Source: Levilactobacillus acidifarinae DSM 19394 = JCM 15949 (GTDB lineage: Bacteria > Bacillota > Bacilli > Lactobacillales > Lactobacillaceae). Taken from it: a stretch of DNA of 64,000 bases. The notes under the pieces are model-generated. The model had not been told where the DNA came from. It did no database searches and saw only the letters and a program-made list of their open reading frames with translations. Location of the stretch: the NCBI RefSeq assembly GCF_001434835.1, contig NZ_AZDV01000028.1, positions 238,363 to 302,362 on the forward strand. The letters are read 5' to 3'. The translations under genes and the position numbers were made by a program. Shown piece after piece: positions 61,785-64,000 of this stretch. Position 1 is the stretch's first letter. Every line of letters starts with the position of its first letter.

Positions 61785-61958
61785 TTAGTCCGCAGGAGAC
61801 TGCGGCGCGACCCGCGCGTACGACGGGTGGTTGGGCCGGGAATGTATTTGCGATTGTGGGGTGAAACCCTTGCCCATCAAAAACCATGACAGACCGCTGA
61901 CAACGGCCAGCATCACAATGGCGATTCCCAGGCCGGTAATTACCCGTTGTAAATTCAT
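61785..61958 (-). CDS. 57-residue single-pass membrane protein
   Basis: Short gene: ATG at 61958 with GAGG seven bases upstream, stop TAA at 61785. One strong membrane helix (about residues 6-29, ITGLGIAIVMLAVVSGLSWF) is followed by a polar tail (GKGFTPQSQIHSRPNHPSYARVAPQ). A matching terminator lies 95 bases downstream. Function unknown. The longer overlapping frame at 61741-61971 is its shadow. Confidence 0.6.
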   Translation of the reverse strand: MNLQRVITGLGIAIVMLAVVSGLSWFLMGKGFTPQSQIHSRPNHPSYARVAPQSPAD

Positions 61959-62250
61959 GTTGCCACCTCATTTAAGTCCTGTGTCGGAGCGGAAATTAAA
62001 AACTAGCTTCTAGCTTAACCGCCGAACGTCACAAAACCGTGACAGAATATCGAAATTTCGCTAACAGTTTCAAGACTGCGCGTTAACGGGTAATTGTCAT
62101 ATTGTTTTTTAGTTTACGCAATTTTACCGCAATCATCAAGTCAAAATCAAAACTTTTACCGTTTGGAAGGACTTATTGCGCCCCTTTGACCAAACTTTAG
62201 TATAATAAAAGGTGAGCAGCAAGTAGGATTATCATTTGGAGGGATTATGA

Positions 62251-62445
62251 ATGAGTCAAGAATTAAGTAGTCTGGCTGAAGCAATCATCGCCTACCAAAA
62301 GAAATACGATAAGACCGACGGCGAGATGGCCTATGGTTCCCGCCTGACGGTTGAGAAGTTTCACGCCATCAAAACCGGTGAACTGCAACCCAATAGTGAC
62401 GAACAAAGCGCGCTTCAAAGTTTAATCGCCAAGAAACCCCACTAA
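62251..62445 (+). CDS. Small conserved lactobacillus protein (LBP_cg2779-like)
   Basis: 64 aa, predicted helical and soluble (ELSSLAEAIIAYQKKYDKTDGEMAYGSRLTVEKFHAIKTGE). The LTVEKFHAIKTGE segment is reminiscent of a helix-turn-helix recognition helix. Similar short proteins are common in lactobacilli; the family name is from memory and tentative. Start behind GGAGGG; upstream -10 TATAAT at 62201-62206; hairpin terminator follows. Confidence 0.75.
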   Translation: MSQELSSLAEAIIAYQKKYDKTDGEMAYGSRLTVEKFHAIKTGELQPNSDEQSALQSLIAKKPH

Positions 62446-62456
62446 AACGCCATTAA

Positions 62457-62500
62457 AAACGGGTCCGAATGAAGGTTAACTTCAGCGGGCCCGTTTTTTT
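62457..62500 (+). terminator. Terminator after the 64-residue gene
   Basis: AAACGGGTCCG...CGGGCCCGTTTTTTT hairpin. Confidence 0.85.
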
Positions 62501-62510
62501 ACGGTCAATT

Positions 62511-63032
62511 TTAACTGGTCTTAGCCTCAAACGCAGTCCAAGCCCGCCGGTAAGCGGCCGCCGTGTGCTCGTCAAACGCCACTAAGCACACCGTCACGTC
62601 CGGATGCGTGGCCAGCCAGGTCGCAATCGTTTGGGTCGCCACCTGGGCCGCCGCGTCCAACGGGTAACCGTAGACCCCCGTGCTAATCGACGGAAAGTCC
62701 ACGCTGTGACAGCCCTTTTGCGCGGCTAAATCGAGGCTGTTGCGGTACGAGTTGGCTAATAATTGGGCTTCGCCGCGCGTCCCGCCGTGCCAGACTGGCC
62801 CCGGGGTATGGATGATCCACTTGGCTGGAAGTCGAAAGCCGGGCGTGACCTTGGCTTCCCCGGTCGCGCACCCGTTGAGGGGCACACAGGCCGCGAAGAG
62901 TTCCGGCCCCGCCGCACGATGGATCGCCCCATCAACCCCACCGCCCCCTAACAGGGTGGTGTTCGCGGCGTTGACGATGGCGTCCACGTGACTTTGCGTA
63001 ATGTCACCTTGACTCACCTTAAACTTTGCCAT
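62511..63032 (-). CDS. Macro-domain protein (ADP-ribosyl/O-acetyl-ADP-ribose hydrolase type)
   Basis: 173 aa, a complete macro domain: [27 protein letters not shown] (ADP-ribose loop) and the second loop [18 protein letters not shown]. It binds or hydrolyses ADP-ribose derivatives. ATG at 63032 with AAAGGAG; the open frame runs 22 codons upstream into the previous gene's end. It starts four bases after the stop of the zinc-ribbon gene, so the two are in one operon. Confidence 0.92.
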   Translation of the reverse strand: MAKFKVSQGDITQSHVDAIVNAANTTLLGGGGVDGAIHRAAGPELFAACVPLNGCATGEAKVTPGFRLPAKWIIHTPGPVWHGGTRGEAQLLANSYRNSLDLAAQKGCHSVDFPSISTGVYGYPLDAAAQVATQTIATWLATHPDVTVCLVAFDEHTAAAYRRAWTAFEAKTS

Positions 63033-63036
63033 GTCG

Positions 63037-63288
63037 TCACTCCTTTGACCAGGGCCACCGCCAGCGATGCGGTTTCGCCGCCGCTTTAGCCCCATCACGT
63101 TGTTTCAGTCGCTTCATTCCCTCCTTGTAAGGGTTAGCGTACAACGCGTTCAAGTTTAATTTTTGACTGGTTTCCTGAGACGCCGTGGTCCGGAACGGCC
63201 GCAGATCCGTGTGGCACTGGGGACACGTCTCATCTTGCGCCGTGACGGCCGTGCCACAATGCGGACAAAACTGTAAATTAGCTGTCAT
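63037..63288 (-). CDS. Zinc-ribbon small protein
   Basis: 83 aa. Zinc ribbon at the N-terminus ([20 protein letters not shown]), then a linker and a basic Trp-rich end ([12 protein letters not shown]). Related proteins occur beside membrane proteins in lactobacilli. Its start overlaps the end of the membrane-protein gene upstream by eleven bases. Function unknown. Confidence 0.8.
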   Translation of the reverse strand: MTANLQFCPHCGTAVTAQDETCPQCHTDLRPFRTTASQETSQKLNLNALYANPYKEGMKRLKQRDGAKAAAKPHRWRWPWSKE

Positions 63289-63643
63289 CTCGCTGGTCCT
63301 CCGTTGACTGTTGGTGCTGATGCTGCTGGTTGCGTTGCCGATTACGCCGTTGCGTTGCCGCCGCCTGCTTGGCAGCCGCTTGCTGCTGAGCAGCTAACCG
63401 TTCGGCGCGTTGTTGGGCGGCCAAGGCCTTTTGCTGGTCGGCCGCACGGCGTTTCGCCTGACTCCGATAGCTATAGAAGCTCCACAGCCCCACGGCGATA
63501 AACGCCACGAGAATCTGTAGTGGCACCTGCCACCAAACCACCTTTGTGGCAAAAAATAGATCATAGCCAATCAAGACTAACGACATGGCGCCAACCACGG
63601 AACATGTATCCCGTAGCCAACGTGGCCAAGTCTTCCAGTGCAT
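63278..63643 (-). CDS. Two-helix membrane protein with Gln/Arg-rich tail
   Basis: 121 aa. Two membrane helices (about 12-30 and 34-54), then a long charged helix rich in Ala, Gln, Lys and Arg (probably coiled coil). The end is Gln/Arg/His-rich (RNRQRNQQHQHQQ). ATG at 63643 is eight bases after AAGGGG; a GTG three codons earlier lacks spacing. Function unknown; same operon as the zinc-ribbon and macro-domain genes. Confidence 0.72.
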   Translation of the reverse strand: MHWKTWPRWLRDTCSVVGAMSLVLIGYDLFFATKVVWWQVPLQILVAFIAVGLWSFYSYRSQAKRRAADQQKALAAQQRAERLAAQQQAAAKQAAATQRRNRQRNQQHQHQQSTEDQRDDS

Positions 63644-63661
63644 GTCAGTCACCCCTTTAGG

Positions 63662-64000
63662 TTACAAATCGCCCTCGACCTTCAACTGGCGTTCGGTCAA
63701 GTAGGCGTCGAGGTAGCCAAAGGCCAACTCATCAACGTCTGCGACCTGATAAATCTTCCCCACCTGATCGAGTTGTCCGTCTTCGACCTGATGAAAGATA
63801 AAGCGTTTAGCCCCCACCTGGCTAGGGTACCCTAACAGATTGTCGCCATCGTGTAACTTCAGGCGAATCACGGTATGGAAAGCCGCGGCCTGGGTCAACC
63901 GGGCACTAAATTGGTCGACCGTGGCGTCGAAGAGGCGCTCGTCGTTTAAGACCGGCTGAATCTGATGCCGGTTGGCCCGGTTCAGTAACGTGAATAACCG
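63662..64000 (-). CDS. Hypothetical protein, 5' end beyond the window
   Basis: The frame is open without a stop from 63662 to the right edge, so at least 113 residues are present and the start lies outside. The visible part begins RLFTLLNRANRHQIQPVLND and ends with TERQLKVEGDL. It is soluble, mixed alpha/beta, and has no motif I recognise. It is the first visible gene of the minus-strand operon with the membrane, zinc-ribbon and macro-domain genes, 18 bases before the next start. Confidence 0.75.
   Translation of the reverse strand, partial: RLFTLLNRANRHQIQPVLNDERLFDATVDQFSARLTQAAAFHTVIRLKLHDGDNLLGYPSQVGAKRFIFHQVEDGQLDQVGKIYQVADVDELAFGYLDAYLTERQLKVEGDL

Noticed and set aside
61741-61971. 76-codon frame on the minus strand
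   Set aside because: It overlaps the better 57-residue gene in another frame and lacks hydrophobic or domain features.
1-64000. Prophage, insertion sequences, CRISPR arrays, tRNA or rRNA genes
   Set aside because: No integrase, transposase, regularly spaced repeats, or cloverleaf with CCA and T-arm motifs was seen on either strand.

Overview
The window is a gene-dense chromosomal segment of a low-to-moderate GC Gram-positive bacterium in the Lactobacillaceae. The evidence is OppA-type lipoproteins, PepX and a PepI-type prolyl aminopeptidase, LtaS, a bile-salt-hydrolase/penicillin-acylase-like enzyme, a YkoEDC-TenA thiamine cluster behind a TPP riboswitch, many GTG/TTG starts behind strong GGAGG sites, and GC-rich third positions. 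A heterofermentative Levilactobacillus-like species is my guess from gene content and base composition; it is not proven by the sequence. I see no tRNA, rRNA, insertion sequence, prophage or CRISPR array.

Layout. 0.1-5.7 kb: three tandem oligopeptide-binding lipoproteins (minus strand), each with its own promoter and terminator and no transporter partners here. 5.8-7.1 kb: HflX. 7.5-10.5 kb: a complete polar amino-acid ABC transporter operon. 10.7-13.8 kb: a membrane protein, a Ser/Thr/Asp-rich surface protein, a Fur-family regulator, and a Nudix/guanylate-kinase-like pair preceded by a 188-nt structured RNA that I cannot assign. 14.2-19.2 kb: amino-acid permease, PepX and PepI-type aminopeptidase, which together suit use of proline-rich peptides. 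20-23.7 kb: three L,D-transpeptidases, the last behind an ABC-F ATPase. 23.9-27.5 kb: VOC protein, CPBP protease, an AT-rich zinc-ribbon/DUF805 gene of probable foreign origin, and DegV.

27.6-30.6 kb: a TrpXYZ-type ABC transporter behind a leader that encodes a 15-residue peptide with one Trp codon, followed by mutually exclusive hairpins and a strong terminator. This reads as ribosome-mediated attenuation and is the most interesting regulatory finding. 30.7-37.5 kb: dehydrogenase, TerC, serine hydrolase, glucosaminidase, YdcF, choloylglycine-hydrolase-family enzyme. 37.6-43.1 kb: MMPL transporter, MerR regulator, NlpC/P60 hydrolase, GNAT, phosphatase. 43.3-49.8 kb: lipoteichoic acid synthase, a nested palindromic element, ferredoxin-NADP reductase, alpha/beta hydrolase, PrsW protease, and a nucleoside hydrolase with a palindromic operator inside its promoter.

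50-57.4 kb: a secreted protein, an operon of two HAD phosphatases, an orphan PTS IIC and a DUF915 hydrolase, and two D,D-carboxypeptidase paralogues. 57.6-61.6 kb: TPP riboswitch, ykoE-ykoD-ykoC, tenA and a small membrane protein. 61.7-64 kb: a 57-residue membrane protein, a small conserved protein, and a macro-domain operon running off the right edge.

The main themes are cell-wall remodelling (three L,D-transpeptidases, two D,D-carboxypeptidases, NlpC/P60, glucosaminidase, LtaS) and peptide, amino-acid and vitamin uptake. Each shows local gene duplication and RNA- or operator-level control visible in the sequence.
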